This document shows positions 38,301-53,300 of a stretch of 64,000 nucleotides of DNA, piece by piece. A program made the position numbers and the translations under genes. Source of the stretch: Paragonimus skrjabini miyazakii (lineage: Eukaryota; Platyhelminthes; Trematoda; Plagiorchiida; Troglotrematidae); assembly GCA_014338405.1 (NCBI GenBank), contig JTDE01002891.1, forward strand, positions 24,235-88,234. Direction: 5' to 3'. The stretch's first letter is position 1. Each line of letters begins with the position of its first letter. The notes beneath the pieces were generated by a model. The model saw only the letters and a list, made by a program, of their open reading frames with translations. It did not search any database and was not told the DNA's origin.

Positions 38301-41300
38301 ACCAGGCACTTACGCCCACGGCCTGCGAGTAAGTCACAGAATTGTAGCTAAAACATCTACTCACTAGACCATGGCATCATGATTACTGGGGTTACACTGA
38401 CTTCCACGGAGGTGGTGGATGACTGCTAGTTTGCAAACAGGTCACAGAATGACTGGTAGATTTTGACCTGGAAAAAAGCGCAACTGATAAGAGAAGTAAT
38501 TCTGATAACCTTTTCTCACAACTTCATAACCTGGTGATCATAACGAAGTTGTCTAGTGGATGAGTGTTTGGACCACCATTCCGAAACTTATTCAGTGGTC
38601 ATATGTGTGTGGTGTTGATGTGGTCAAGCGTGGCAGAATCAGCTATACAATACTTCGGTGACAGTCAATGAGACCAACTGTCTAGGATGGACACGCATTT
38701 ATATACATCGACTTGCCAGTTGAATACAAAAGCATGTAAATAAATTATCTTGGTGCCTTTTGATACCCAATTTCACGAATTACTGTTTCAATCGTGAAAT
38801 GATTATGCTGAACTCGTTTTTCTATATAAAAATCAGAAAATACAACCTATCCACAAAACGTTTCACGCACATTTACAACAACGGTTGAGTGAATTATGGT
38901 GAAAAAAATGAGTGCCAGAAAATATGTACTCTTTTTTCAATTAGCATATACACCATGAAGTGATTTCTCTGGCGTTCTTCGGCTAAGATGCAATACATTC
39001 AGTCACGGGTACTCACCACTGTAGGTCTGTATGAAAATGAGACAGTTGTAGTAAACCGGATGAACACGACCAACTATACTAACTGGTGGGACACATATCC
39101 AAGCGATACTGTGGCAACGGTTATTGTTCCCGAACCCAATTGAACATCTTTAATCAACTAAGTGATTATCTCATCAACAGAACAGAATACACACTTCAAT
39201 GAAGTTGTCCTTTCACGAGAAAACGAACTCTAAGGTAATGTAAAAATAACATTTACTCTCCTTTTCTACTGTCAGCTCATGTAGGCTGAAATCTGTTATC
39301 AAAACGATGTGATTTTCATGTGCGCTAATAAATGAGCAGCTCTTTCTAATATTTCCAACTGGACATTATTTCAGAACGGTTTGTCTATCCTGAATGAGTG
39401 ACCAAGTGCCTATAGCCTGTTCATGAGAGTCTCAAAGGGTGGGGGTGTTTTGCTTTCACTTGTTATTAGCGACTATCACCAACAACCCACAGAACAACAT
39501 CCGGAACAGGATAGTCGTGGTATGTCACTTTCCTAGATGTTACCATTCCAAGGTGCTAGGTCATCTACACAAATGGCAATTTCATGAAAGTAACAAAAAT
39601 CGGTTTTTTATTTGGTACATTTGAAGATTCTTTCTATCCTTCGTCACCTCAGTTCAAGATTCACCAACACATGCATGCTTCCTTAATGGTCATAGAGTTT
39701 GTTTCTTCAAGTTTTTCTTGGTATTCAACAAAAATTCTAAAACTTTTAAAGATGTCCATAAAAGATCTGGCCCGATGCAATGTCATTACATGTACACAGT
39801 CTATCAGCGTCATTGTAGAATCGCTTCTTAAAGTATTTAAACAGTTTGTTACGGAAACTTTCGAAGATAACAACCATTCTGTAGTCCCAGACCTAGCTCA
39901 ATCTTTATTCAATCATGTAACAAGAATTACAGCCTCGAACATCCTCTCCCACAAATACACAGTTCTTTAATTACCTATCACCCAGTCAGAAGATAAATGA
40001 ATTTAGAACTCACTTTCATATGAAAAAACTTAACGAATAAATCAATGAAAGCGTGAACCATTTGGTTACGTTGTTGGTATAGTAATACATATTAAATCTT
40101 GCGGCTCCTTTTTCATTTAGACCATCGTGAATCGCAACTTTTATTTTTCACTATTGTTGAACAACTGCTTGTGTTCTTAAGTGGAATTCAGCCTATCGAA
40201 AAGTGGGAAACACCTTTTTGTCTTGATTTAGTACATTCGCATCTACGTAGAGCGTAAAGTTTGTCGTTCAACAACCCTCTGGCGTGATTTTCAACTGCTA
40301 CGTTCAACCAGACACGGAGTTATACCTTCAGGATATACTACACAATAATTAGCACCACGTTCCATTAACTGAAAACAATGTGAAGGCATAATACTCCTTA
40401 AGAAACAAAGCACCTACCTGACCAAATATTGTGGGTAATTGGCGACGGTTCTCCAGCCGAAGTGTTGTTAAAAACTCGTACAATGACATTCGGAAGTGGT
40501 AACACAGAAACTCCATCAAATCCATAGATCATCCCTTTCACACCTCGGTGGACCTAGTGGGATTTATTATTGGAAAGAGTGGGCAAAAATAAAAGCGAGG
40601 TGAATCACAATGACGTCATTATCCGGTCTGATTAAGGGATAGAAAAGATTCACTGCGCACTTTATGAACAAGTGAATCAATTACAAGAGCGAGAGAGAAA
40701 ACTGGTTTTAAGCTATTATTTCGAACCGCACCCCGGCGGAGCAACAAACAACAAACTGTTGTGGAGAACAAAAGCTGAAATACAATGCGTACGATGCAAC
40801 AGAACACAGGTCATACGTGTTGACTTATCAACCATATGGATACCAGTACAATGACGTCCACTGGAAGATACTAACAGCAGTTCACATGGTAGCTTTGTAA
40901 TGTGGCAGAAGCGGCTGAATTTCAAACATACGGAGACAAGCATAGTCTGTTCACCACTTGTGTCCAGTTGACAGAGCCACTGGAAGGCCAATAAGAACCG
41001 TTTTTGAACATGCCTCTTTTTGCAGTGGAACGGAACACTGAAAGCGTCGGCAACATCGCAGTGGCATCCTGTCTTTTGTGAGGACTTGGTGGTCTAGCGC
41101 AGTTGTTGACGTAATTGGAACGTTCGTTCCAGCCACAACTAGTTTGGATGCGCAGATTGCTTTGAGCATATAGAGGTCAATTATTCCTTCTTACGTCGTT
41201 CTAGCACATCTAAACTAAAAACCACGGATGAAGAGTCGCCTTGATTCGACGATACTAAACGTTACACTATTCGTTGTACGACAGCAAACTAAGTCAACGA

Positions 41301-44300
41301 AACGACTGGTTCAGTGTTGCTACAGTCTTCCGGCCGGCACATGGACCGAAAATGATAAGCCAAACAAACCGCCCTTCATCGAATTCTGTGTAGCCGTTTT
41401 ATATGTCGAGACAACATCAACGCAGGCAATCAGCTTCAGTGACTACCAACCAGCTGGTTCGACTTAAATGTCTATGATCAGCACGAACCACATCGGGAAA
41501 TAGAATCCACTGACGGAAAACAAGGGTCAGAGTGGTAGTTAATACACTCGTCCACTGAATCCCGAGGTTGATTTCAGTCTTCGAGAAAAGGAAGTGAGAC
41601 ACTTAATGAAAGCAGTTCATATACGTTCCTGCAACTCCAATGACCGTGACCCCGCGATCTCATAACTAGCAGTCCGAAATATGATTCGTACACCTATTCA
41701 TAGGATGTGGGTCCGATTTTCGGGTTTTAAAATTTACTGTGGAGCCAACAATATCGAAACGGTTGTTTGCCACTTCACTGGGACCAAGCTTTCTCAAATC
41801 GACTTGTGGTTACGGTGGACGCATGGTAGTTTGTACGCTAACCGCAAAATAGATGGCTGAGTTTAGCCTACGAAAAGGAAAGTGCATATGTCCGGGTAAG
41901 TAAGATAATCACAGTATCTACATCGAGAACGGCTGTAAGTATTACATGTTCGTTTCTCCTCGAGAGAGCCCAATTTCAACGTCTGAACAATGCTCACATG
42001 AAAACGCCACACATCGACAGTTATTATCCTCCAGTATTCTAAGGCATTCTACATATTAATTGGAGAATCAACAAACCAAACAATTCACATCATTCTTAAT
42101 GAGCTGTCTAAAGGCTGAGGGGGTCGGTTACTATCGACAAATCACCTAAGGTATCGGCACAAATACAGAACTTGAAACAGTTCACTAGCTGCGAAGCCGA
42201 TTATCAAACACGAAACTGTGGATGAGAGTCCGGCCACCTCTATGACTCCGGTCTATATCCAGGCAGCTTGGTGTTATCCATTTCACAAGTGACTGAGTAC
42301 GCAAAATGGTGGAAAACGTCACGCGGTGTGATTATTGAGTACCAGTGTATACAGAAAACGTGGTGACGAGTAGGAGTGGAAGTAGAATTAAAACGATATC
42401 TCTTCAGATTACTGATGAGTAGTCGGGGATTTGGTTTATTTCAATTTGAACATCATCCACAAATGATCGCAGCTGTCGTATTCCCATAGATTATTCAGTC
42501 GGCCCCTTTCGGAAATAAGCACTAGACTCGAGTTTCGCTCTCATTAGACCTCGTCAGTAGTGCATATCATCGCCACAAGCGAAAGTGGTTGAGCGTTCAC
42601 CTATGATAATTCGGTCATGCCTAATGTGAGGTCAGTGGCGCAGTGGTAAACACGGTTGCCAAATGAACAGCGTGTCCGTGGTTCAAGTCCCGCCAGTGGC
42701 GATGATATGCACTACTGACGAGCTCTAATGAGAGTGAAACTCGAGTCTAGTGTTTCTATTCGAAACGGGCCGACTGGATAGTCTGTGGGAATGCGACAGC
42801 TGCGATCAATTGTGTGTGATGTTCAAATTGAGATATCTCTTCTGTTTATAACATATTCGTCCAAAAAAGGTTTACCTGCGTCATAAAGTTCAGCAGAGCA
42901 ATTTTGTTCTGTTCCCAGTAAACTGGGAGCCAAGATGCCTTCGGAAACTTAGTGCAACCCAGTTCCATTGTCAACTCGAATGCATTTGTGGCCAGATAAC
43001 TGTAGTCTTGCATACCTGGGAAAGGATGACACGATGCGGATCACACAGAGGTTGATTAATCATACATTTACTTAGAGGTTGGACGTTACTTACAGTCAAC
43101 TCAAGTCTATAAATATAAATGCAGTTGCCATGTTAATTCAATTTCATAGGAAAAATATTCGGCAACAGCTGTATTCATAGTCAAACGAATCCGGATGACA
43201 ATAACGACTGTAAAACGCATTTCTTCAACTCCAGCGTGATAAACTAACAACCTGACCGATACACTGCCAGTTCTTTCAACGGAAAGAGAACGAAAAATGT
43301 ATACAGATTCGTAGCATACGATTGAATGAAAAGTATACGGTAATCCACACAGAAGGGGTATTGACGGAAATGATCAAAGGTGATCTAACTTGCAGTGGAG
43401 AGGCAAGTCGACGCTTGCATTTACGATACACAGGCAACAAAAAGAAGCATGCTTTATTGTTTTGCAACAGGTTCGTCAAAACCACTTGAACCTCATGAAG
43501 TTCCAAATGATGTTCTGTACACTGTTTCCAACAAGTTTATTCTGTTGTTAATGGCAAACAGAATTTTTTGCATACTGCGTTACCATCGACACAGTAACAG
43601 CCCTGTTCTCTCCTTTTTCACGCTGCTTGTTCGATTCGAAATCCCTACCAGCTAACATGCAGTGGAAGAATTCACAGTTCGCATGGTTGACGTCGCATGA
43701 TTACTGCATCAAGCCTACCGATAATCTGTCACACCTTAACTATGGACTCGGCATATACAATGAGGTCAAGGCACCGCAAACCCACAGGATGGTGCACACG
43801 AACGCGCGCTCCCAAAAGTCTCCCAAATGGGAAGACATTACTGCCCCGTTAGTGATGCCCACTGCATTCAGACAAACCTGATATGATCACTGTAATACGA
43901 AATACCCAAATCGTGACGTGTCACCAATAGGACTTATACGTCCTGGGAGATAAATGTCCACCATTTCATGTACTCACACCTCCGGCAAATGAAAGACAAT
44001 TAACTCAATAAGTATGAGTAACACCATAACGACAACTGTCATAAACCGGACAGAGAAGTTGAGGAGCAACTAAAATGGTTCCAAGTGAAAAAAAAGCAAT
44101 TGATTCCACAGCCAATACAAGAATAAGACTGCAAAGTTTGTGCAGAAGTTGAGGAAAGAATGGGACTAGGTGTGTGCAATGTTTGTAATGGAATCCAAGG
44201 AGGTATGCAGAAGTAGATTTAGAGGGATCAAAACAAAGTTAGCAGGTACTTCGCGAAACCTTTCGTGCACTGTAAAATAATATGAGACAATGAAATCAAC

Positions 44301-47300
44301 GAATTGACTACGGGGAATGATATTGCAACTGGTTAGATGTTTTAAGGATCTAGCAAAATGTACAGTTTTTAGACAACAAACCAGAGAAAGCAACTAGCGA
44401 ACTACACGTCCTATTGGGAACACATATGTACTGACAAACCGATTCAATGGGGTGGAATGAAGAGAAACTTCAAACGCGGGACATAGAATAAGAGATTTCC
44501 AATTTTGGCGAGAACAACAATAACGTGAAGTGATCATGTTACATCTTTAAGCAAATTAATTCATATATATTTAACAAAACGGGAAATGCAGATGATTGAA
44601 AGTTCACGCTGGACACGAAGTGATGGGTATGCACTGGGAGTTCATTTTCACCAATGAACTAACACATAAACACACTTAAGTCCATAAGGATACCCAATTG
44701 TAAGAAGATGAGCTTTAACTGGCGGCAAAAACATTGTATGCGACCGCTACAAGCTGCTGAGCTACAAATGCATGCAGCGAGTTTATAAATTTCATCTTTG
44801 CACTCGGTCAACCGTCTGCTTCATCGTATCATATGGAATGCGCTATATGATCCAGCAACCGACTGCCTCAGCAGGATTTCTAAGTACATCATGTAGGAAC
44901 CCATCGACGTCACTGTTCAGTAATGAATTTGTAGACACTGACAACTGACTCAATTGTCGCTGCCAATCTTACCGGATAATTTATTCAATTTATCAAGTGA
45001 ATCAGAATCCTGCAGCTTGTCTCCTAGCACATTCAGATGTATCAGTAATATGATTTCAACGCAAAACAGTTATGGTGAGGAATTCTAACACCAGCTTTTT
45101 GAGAAATCCCGTCAGAGCAGCCTGTTTCCTGATTCATTTATTGGTTTACACATAAGACGGTAGAACGGGTGGATGACTAAAGGCAAACGCGAAACTTTGA
45201 GCTTTCGGCATAGTTTGTAGCTCATCTGATATAGCTGCAGCTGATGTATTGCTGTCTATGATGATGATGTTGATGACTGGTTTGTTGAATGAATGAGGAT
45301 AAATGTCGCAACCTCTGTAGAGGTAATCGGATACATCGAGGGCCAGAGCTGTTATCCATAGTAGTAACAGAGAAGTGGTTCATACAGCGTCCTAAATTCC
45401 TATGGAAACAACACAAGACAGGGATAAAATGTTCACTCTAGGAGAGTCGTACTATATGAGAGAAGTTTCCAGGGAAGGAATTACGCTACTCACAACAAGG
45501 CAGCTTCCTCATGTTAATTAGATAGAAGTATGTTGCCACCGGGAAGCAATAAAGCAACAGTTTAACGACGTGTGTCATCCAACTAAAGTTGACAGCAACG
45601 TCACCGTTTGGGCTTATACGGATGAACTATTTTCAAGCTGGATGACAAGCAGAATCTACTTAAGCACATAAATGAGTTTTGTGTAAACTTTGTAGCTCCA
45701 TCTGCTTGTATATAAAAGCCGATGTAGCTGTAGATTTCCAGAACATCTTTAGTTAACCATACGGGAGAAATGAAGGTATTCTGAAAGCCTCAATTCAATT
45801 TTCGACTGTTTCCGATCATATACAAGTCGGGAAGGAAAAATATGTCTAATTTCCGTAAAGTTGGCAGTAAATCATAAATCGGAATGAAACACAGCATTTG
45901 TGACAAATGGATGCAAAGAAACATGCCTCTGAATTCAGTAACTGACTCCAACTTACAAAACAAGAAAAATCACATCACGTTCATTCAAATCATTATATCT
46001 GATAAGAATGACACACCCCACCACTTAACGCACTTTTATAAATACTACCTATTCACAGGAATAACATACGTACGAAGATTGTCAAGTTAACAGAAAACCT
46101 GGGGTTGAAAACCTACCCCCATAACCCCTACGGCAACCGGTTCTCAATAAACAACACTGTAGCGACCACCACTATAACACTTCCCATCAGATATGCTAAT
46201 GTGATTCAAAGTTGTTCGTGTCACCATCAGTTTTGCAAAACCTCGGATCAATTTATCTTGAACTATCTCCGAGAGGAAAGGACGATAACTATTTTGAGGG
46301 TATGCTTAAGAGAGACTCAAAGGTATTGGACATAGAGGCCAACCCACTCTCAGTCTTAGTTATCTTCGCAACTTATAAGTCTAATCTTTTGTTGAGCTTC
46401 TGGGCTTGGCCTGAGACAAATGTCGACCTCAGATAGCTTGGACAGTGACCTTGTGTATCGTTTCGTTTTATGAAGTTCAGCAGGGGTAGTGAATGCGCCA
46501 ATGTCACACAATGATTAACTGCTTCAAACGAATCCTTTTCGTTTTGTCAATTAGATATAAATTTCGTATAAATGATCTATCGATAGGCTTGACTACATGG
46601 ATGTTCAGTTCCCATTACTTAGATATTGATATTGAAGGCGCTGAACATTTGCCCAGTACCCACTGACCTAAAGATACTTCGGAGGCGCTGTCAAAGTGGT
46701 TTTTCAAATAATGCAGACTACCATTCACGTCAGTTAGGTTGACTATAGGCTTCTGGGAGCATCAGCACAAACCAGTCATACTAAGAAGCCTTCCCCAATG
46801 TACAAAACACAATTTCGTCGTTCGCATGCATGTATCCAGGGCTGCGCTATTTGAGAAGCTTCAGAAGTTGTTGCTAAAACGGCTGTTACCACATTGGATT
46901 CCGTCTGTTGGTCATTCACATACTTGAACTATAGCACTTTCATTGTTTTTCATTCTCGTTTATTATCATTATTAATGTTACTAGTATTATTAATATTTAG
47001 CTCGATCTCATCATGACTTCGTTAATACTGAGGGTATAGTGCCTCTTCATATAATATAATGCTTTTATCATTAAACTCCACTACTTTTGTTACTATACTG
47101 GATCTTCGCAATCCGAAATCATACTCTTCATATCCCTTTCACACCAAATCGGTTTTCATCAGCTGTTCACGCGATCGAAGAAACAACAGACAACAGAGCG
47201 CTCTTCGAAACTTAAAAGTGCTTAGGATTTAGACTACCTAGGATTGTAGAAGCATATCAAAGCACCTAAGAGTGGGATAACCACACAAGATAACACTTGT

Positions 47301-50300
47301 TTTTCTTCCGGGAACTAGTGAAACAGACCAGGGAACGAAACAGAAAGGTTCAGACACGAACACTTCAATTAGCAAGTAATTTGAATTTAAGTTCAAAACA
47401 AATATAAGTTTGTCGCTAGAATTTGTTAAACTTTACTCTGGTTTGACCGCCTTCTCAAGTTAACAGAAGAAGAAAACGATGAAAAATATACGAGACCAAT
47501 CTCGAGCTATATTATGGCATACAGACGGCTCTTCTTTTAGTAAGAACTGCATGCAGTTGAAAAATGGCAAGAAGTAGTGTTTCCTCAAATAACGTCTGCC
47601 CCTACGAAGCAGTCGGATTCGGGGTGTTTGCTGTAAAGTAGGAATACCATCAAAATCTCCCTAAGAAACATACTGCTAAATTGGTATTTTTGAACGCCAT
47701 TCATTGGAATGGAATATCTCATATTAGTCTATAGTGATCACTTCAAGATACAAAACAAGCTCCCCGTTTACGGTGATGATAAACTGCTTTGAAGGAGGCT
47801 GAACAGAATACAAACGATCGAATGTTGCATGAACGCCCCTCTCCGGTAGAATGATGTCATAATAAATATGAACAACTATCGTCGAAGCTAATTTTACTAT
47901 GAGACGATTTGTTTGCAATTTTACTCAGAGGTAAACCGTAACCATATGGATTTAGGAACGTGTCTATATCCATGACCAAGGACTGGTATAGAAACCAACC
48001 AAACATGTACCGTTGACAGAAGAGTTTTTTTACACGTTTGTCGAACTTAAGTGTAGCATTGTTCTGTGGGCAACGTGTAACATTATAATGCGATCAAATC
48101 GCATGGACCTCCCAGAATATAAAATATAGTTGCGTTTTAATGCAATCCTGTTCTCTAAACTTACGGCTGAGATCTACAGCACAGGAACATATTTTCTAAT
48201 CTTTACACACAAATAGGCGCGCTAGGAAAGATAAGTTTGTCAAACGATAGTGATTTGCAACAGTATTACTACACTGAGAAGTTTAGACATGTACAAACCA
48301 TATAAGAAATACCCTTCGGGCGAGTATGCAATCACTTCTTGCCCAGTAAATCACTTGGACAAATGAATGCACGTCCGTTAGTAAATCAACGCCAACTAAT
48401 CCAACGATTATATCACAGATGCTTCTAACGAAGCAAGAGAGGTTCGATCGATATTTCTACGCTCTTTCTTCGCATTCGCTTTTTTCCCAACGGTTCATAC
48501 TCAAACAACTGACTGGGGAAGAAAAACTTACTATAATTAGTTTCGATGTGAAGCAAAGAACCAATCCGAGAATAGATTAAATTAGATACAGACCTTAGCG
48601 TTTGCATCCGCCCCCGCGCATTGTGAGGAAAGCAAACATATGTGGAATCGATTGTTTGACCTCAGAGAACGAGCAGCAGCTTGCGCGGAGTGAGGAGGCG
48701 TGAATGATTTCAAATCGCCTCGAGATCACTAATTTCGCTTGATAGTAAGTCAAATTTCAGGTCAAAGAAGGACCAGGAAAATTCAAACTTAGCCTCCAAG
48801 CAACTCATATATAGCACAACGTTCGCGAGCACTTCACAGATCACAGAGTTATAAAATGCTCTGAGTTACGAGGGCGTTACTAAAAAAAGTACACAAGCTA
48901 TAGCTACCTAAGATTATGGATTTTGAAATTGCGTTGTAATCGGATGCTTGATATATGTGTAAATTGCGGGCGGTGTTGTAATTCTAGGTATAGCATTACA
49001 CTTAGATAGGGTATATGTTTCGCAACATAAAATTATAAAACACTGTAGAAGTACTTGATTTTTGCAATTAAACCCATTTATTGAAGAGAATACTTTGAAT
49101 TCGTAAACAGATTCACTCATACAGATAAGTAATGCTGGAAGTACAGATGGAGGTGTTACAAATGAAAATTAAAAGACTTAGATGGATTTTGGAACTCTTG
49201 GCCAGATATGAGGTAGATAGAATTTATATGATAATGAGAAAACGGAACTAGAAGACGCTCGGTCATGATATATAAGACAAAATCCTGACAGCTAAGTAAG
49301 AAATCGGGAAAACGGCTAACAGTACTAAATCCCTCGCTTACCGATAACAAGGTTCATGTATGATAGGGAAAACTAACCGGTCATAAATCCACATTTTAAG
49401 CTAGTTAACGCATATCCATCGCGATCACACGGTCATGTGTTGCAGATAAATCAAACCCTCAGACTATGTTTCAACAAAAATATTGTTTATTGTGAAACAC
49501 CGAGAAACACAAGGAGTGAACAATATCTGGAACAGCCGGTCAACAGGGATCAACTCCAAGACCATATGATTGGTGATCAGCACTGAAGCCAGTAAACAAT
49601 TTTGAGCAGGATGCACGAAATAAAGTTGTAGGAAGACAGAATACTAAATAACTTGATAAAACTTCTGACACTGGAAGTCGGAATAACCGTCGGTCAATGT
49701 AGAAGTGTAAAAGTCGATGGCCGCTTCCAAAATAAATCAGCTTAGGAATTCGGGCGCAACCAGAACAAGCTGGCTTTTGACATAATTCAAACGTACACAG
49801 AGCTCTCAAGTCAACATAATGTAATCAGTCTTCGGTACACTACTGGTTTGTAAAGTTGAATATTCAAGTCAGTCGGTGTTTAAGGTGAGCCGTTCAATAT
49901 CTCGAGAGCTGCTTGTTTCCAATAATATTTTTAGATGAGCAGCACAGTAATTAGTAAATGGAAGCGCTACTTACGAGGTCATTCGCTGATCACGTGTCTA
50001 GATATTCGAACGAACTTGGTAATCAACTGCTCCCGGACACCTCGAGGAAAAGTCCATGGCAGAACAAGGAAAGGCAGCGGCCTTCTCTTTGTTGTTGCCA
50101 TGTACTTACGAAAGCAAATGGTCGGCTAGGAAATGAATGAACTAGTGAATGCTGACTATGGAATACTCTGCGCTACCAACGAATAGTATAGTAATAAATG
50201 AGAAGCACAGTAAATAACAACGCACGTTTCGGTAAGCAAGTCACAAAGGATCATCGCACTTCAGTAGGTAACGCTAACTATACTAAAGGTTATCGATACA

Positions 50301-53300
50301 ACCAAATACATCAAAAGATATCGAAAATTTGAAAAAATGAGTCGGGTGAAAAAGTCATCAATAAACGAAACAATCGGCATGATGGCACATCAGAACAAAC
50401 CACATTAGGAAACAGAATGCCTAATAAATGCATCTTCTGAATGCAACAAATTGCCTCCTTGTCAATGATGGCGTAGATCATTTCAAAGAAGTTGGAATAT
50501 TCTGACCGTCAAGAATGCAAAGTTGTTTTCTGATTACATTTCAGTAATTCTTGTAAAAAGGCACAGAAATATCGATCACCTTACTGTAGTTAATAGAACC
50601 TACACAAGTGGCCTGTCACCTCAGTTTTGCACTCCGTAATGTGCGCTTACGATCGATTACTAAAACGATGACATTTAGCCTGTTGTGGGTATGGCTGTAC
50701 GTGTTTGACCTTTGACGCACCGTTTGTGTTACATATAGTGAACACTTTCAAATTTAAATATGAAATTTTGTGCTGAAAAGCACGAAGATGTAATCCGATA
50801 GTAGACGATACATGCAGGATAGCATTATCTGTGGACATAACATTTTGGCCCAAGTGACTGTGTAGATCAGAAGAAAAGACGAAAAGGAGTAAAGAGTGCA
50901 AGAGGTGTGTTGTTGAAAGGACATCTTTTCGATAGTATTTTAAAGAAACGTGTGGACTGCAGGTACTCTGGAAAAAAACTAGTTCCGCAAGATTGCTTTC
51001 AGCGTCGTTAACAGAGTTACTTTGAGTATCGTAGAAGCTACATATTGAAAGCCCGAGAATGGGTTTCAGGAATAAGTAACAGTTGATCGGTTATTCAAGC
51101 TTTCGATTATCCATCATCGGACAAATTACACATCTGAAAAAGCGCTTGACAAGTTTGAGCGTGCTGTTTGTGAAGCTGGTTTGAACCTAATCGGAGCCCT
51201 GATTTTTCATGATCGAGTCTCTTCTAAATCACAAAATATCAGCGTGATTGCTGAGCGGGCAAAATCAAGAGCACCAAATCATGCAGGAAGTGGCTGTTCA
51301 GCCCATTTACTGCTTGTCAACACATTAACCCAAAAGAGTCAAATTTCGTATACTAACCACCGCGAAAAAAAAAGGAATTCGGCTGCGCAATTCACGGTTG
51401 TACACTCGCAGAAACATTTTCCAGGCTTTACAGTTGTCATGGCTCCGTGAGTCACTCAGAAACCCGGGAGGCTAGGTTGATCACCTAATTGCCCCACAAA
51501 TCAAAACCATACAGACTAATTATTTGACAAATTGTCTTTGATTTTGTTGGCTTGACAACCACGGGGATATAAAAGGTTATATAGTTGGCCCGAGGATGAA
51601 CAGAAAACATACTGTTTGACATACCACCTTTTACTTCCGGTGAACCTATAGAATGTACTTAAACTTAAGTACGTCCCAGAAGCGTTTACTCCTACGTATG
51701 ATCGTGTATGGCGACTCAACTTGCAGAACTTCAGTGCTAGTGAAAATTCAGTGGGCAATTTAAGAACATCGGGTGTGCGTACTGACAACATCTGTGGATA
51801 CGCAAGCTATCGTCATCTTTTAAACAGTGCATTGTTCACAATTTGTGCCCTTATCTGAAAAATATCACATTCAGAAGCACAGTTAAATAAAATTTGTAAT
51901 TCACAAACTAAAGTAAGCCATCAATAAAAACGTCGTCACTGGCAGACACCACTTGGTCCTTCTCTGTGTCAATTTCGTATTGGTTGAAGCAGTACTACGA
52001 GCAGAGCAAGGAGGTATGTGAATGTGACAAATCGATGGCGGCTGTTACCAAACAACCCATAATGCGTTACATTTGAAACGGTAATTCACGCCGGAATGAA
52101 CAATCTCGGTTACTCGGATAACGCATGCGTTTAACGCTTTGAACAAAATAAAATCCAGCCTTTTTCAATGCACAGTGTGCTGCCTGACTGTTCCTATTCT
52201 GAAACAGATTAACTATTGCACACAGACGAACTGAGTTTGCTTTTTACACATGCTTTACATTGGTTCCTTGGCATGAGCATTGACTAATTAACGTTCATGA
52301 TTGTATGCAGCTCTGTAATGTCTATCATAAATGTACGGTTAAATAGTCATTAGGGGCTCTCTTTAAATAAAAAAACTGACCAAAACCGGGCAGGGCGGTT
52401 TACAACTCCTAGCCTGTATTGATTTGACATGTTAAGGGGGAGTCAGCTTGGTTCGTTCAGCGCTGATCATACACAAAAACATGACTCTTGCATTTAAAAT
52501 GTCTATATGACCTTTGCTGAATATCATCATAATCGTTGTCGTTGTCGTCGTCGCAGACAGTGGTTCACACTGATGCATAACTGCCACACAAACGCGAAGA
52601 AGAAAAAAGCAAAACTTCCATATGGAGAGAGGAGAATGAAGGAGATGTGAAGGAACCTAATTACTAAAAATAGCTACGTCTAAACTCAAACATTTAACAT
52701 CGAGGCGCCTACACCTTGCAAACAAACAACCGAGTTGTAAGTGAAAGCAAGGCATCATCAGCAAGACAGCTTTCTTAGAGCTTTCATTGCCACGCGTCAA
52801 TTAGTGCACTCACTTCACAGACAACTCGGCCAAACAACGACAACATGCACGCCACTGAGCTCGATTTGCCGCCATCTCACCTAACATTTCGAACCATCGA
52901 CTCTATGAGTCGCGAGAGCTCCAGCCCGGGAGACGAACCCGACATACAGTGACCAACCCTTTCGTGAACGATTTCATTTGTCTACGTCAGGTCTTCATCT
53001 GTCCACCTCGCACCTTGCGCCAATCGGCCGCAACGTCGGCAAACAGTGTTCGGTGTGGCAAGCGATTAGCTGGCATCCTTAGTACATGACCTAACCACCT
53101 AAGTCTGTGCAAATGTAGTGACTGAATAAAAGAACTCGTTTGACGACCAGTGCCAAACACCCACTTCCTAACCTCCTCGTTGCTTCGTCGCTAGTAAGAT
53201 CCGACATGAGCGACTGAACGCAGACATTGGTGGTCAAATACCTGAAGACGGTTCACGTCTTCTACCCTGAGCGGCTAGATTTCGCTGCCGTAAAGTAATA

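Larger units (their letters stand above)
23360..40417 (-). other. Intron 7 (17,058 bases)
   Basis: GTAGGT to ATTCTAG, phase 1. This is the largest intron and a sink for insertions: a foldback hairpin (27,372-27,457), a 5'-inverted Penelope-like copy (28,274-30,440), a minisatellite (32,042-32,150), a reverse-transcriptase remnant across an assembly gap (34,234-34,550) and a second Penelope-type fragment (37,075-37,540). I see nothing recognisable in 23.5-27.3, 35-37 and 37.6-40.4 kb. Confidence 0.88.
40554..42875 (-). other. Intron 6 (2,322 bases)
   Basis: GTAAAC to CACTAG, phase 0. Its first 450 bases are mostly an inverted SINE pair (42,411-42,838). The remaining 1.8 kb shows short open frames only (for example 40,716-41,169 minus), none of which I recognise. 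Confidence 0.9.

Noticed and set aside
38355..38425. Minus-strand segment QSSTTSVEVSVTPVIM with acceptor and phase-1 donor, tested as exon 7
   Set aside because: Phase fits by chance, but there is no domain match and no Gly pattern; superseded by the exon at 40,418-40,553.
39008..39090. Minus-strand segment with a good donor (CAGTG then GTGAGT) whose phase would fit exon 8
   Set aside because: The peptide (VGRVHPVYYNCLIFIQTYS) lacks the G-V-G-x-V pattern of the transthyretin-like domain. The true exon 7 was found at 40,418-40,553.
39584..39970. 128-codon plus-strand open frame rich in Ser, Phe and Ile
   Set aside because: AT-rich, open on both strands in part, no motif, and antisense within intron 7.
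42628..42705. Possible functional tRNA gene
   Set aside because: A and B boxes are present, but the acceptor and T stems do not pair; it is the head of a SINE.
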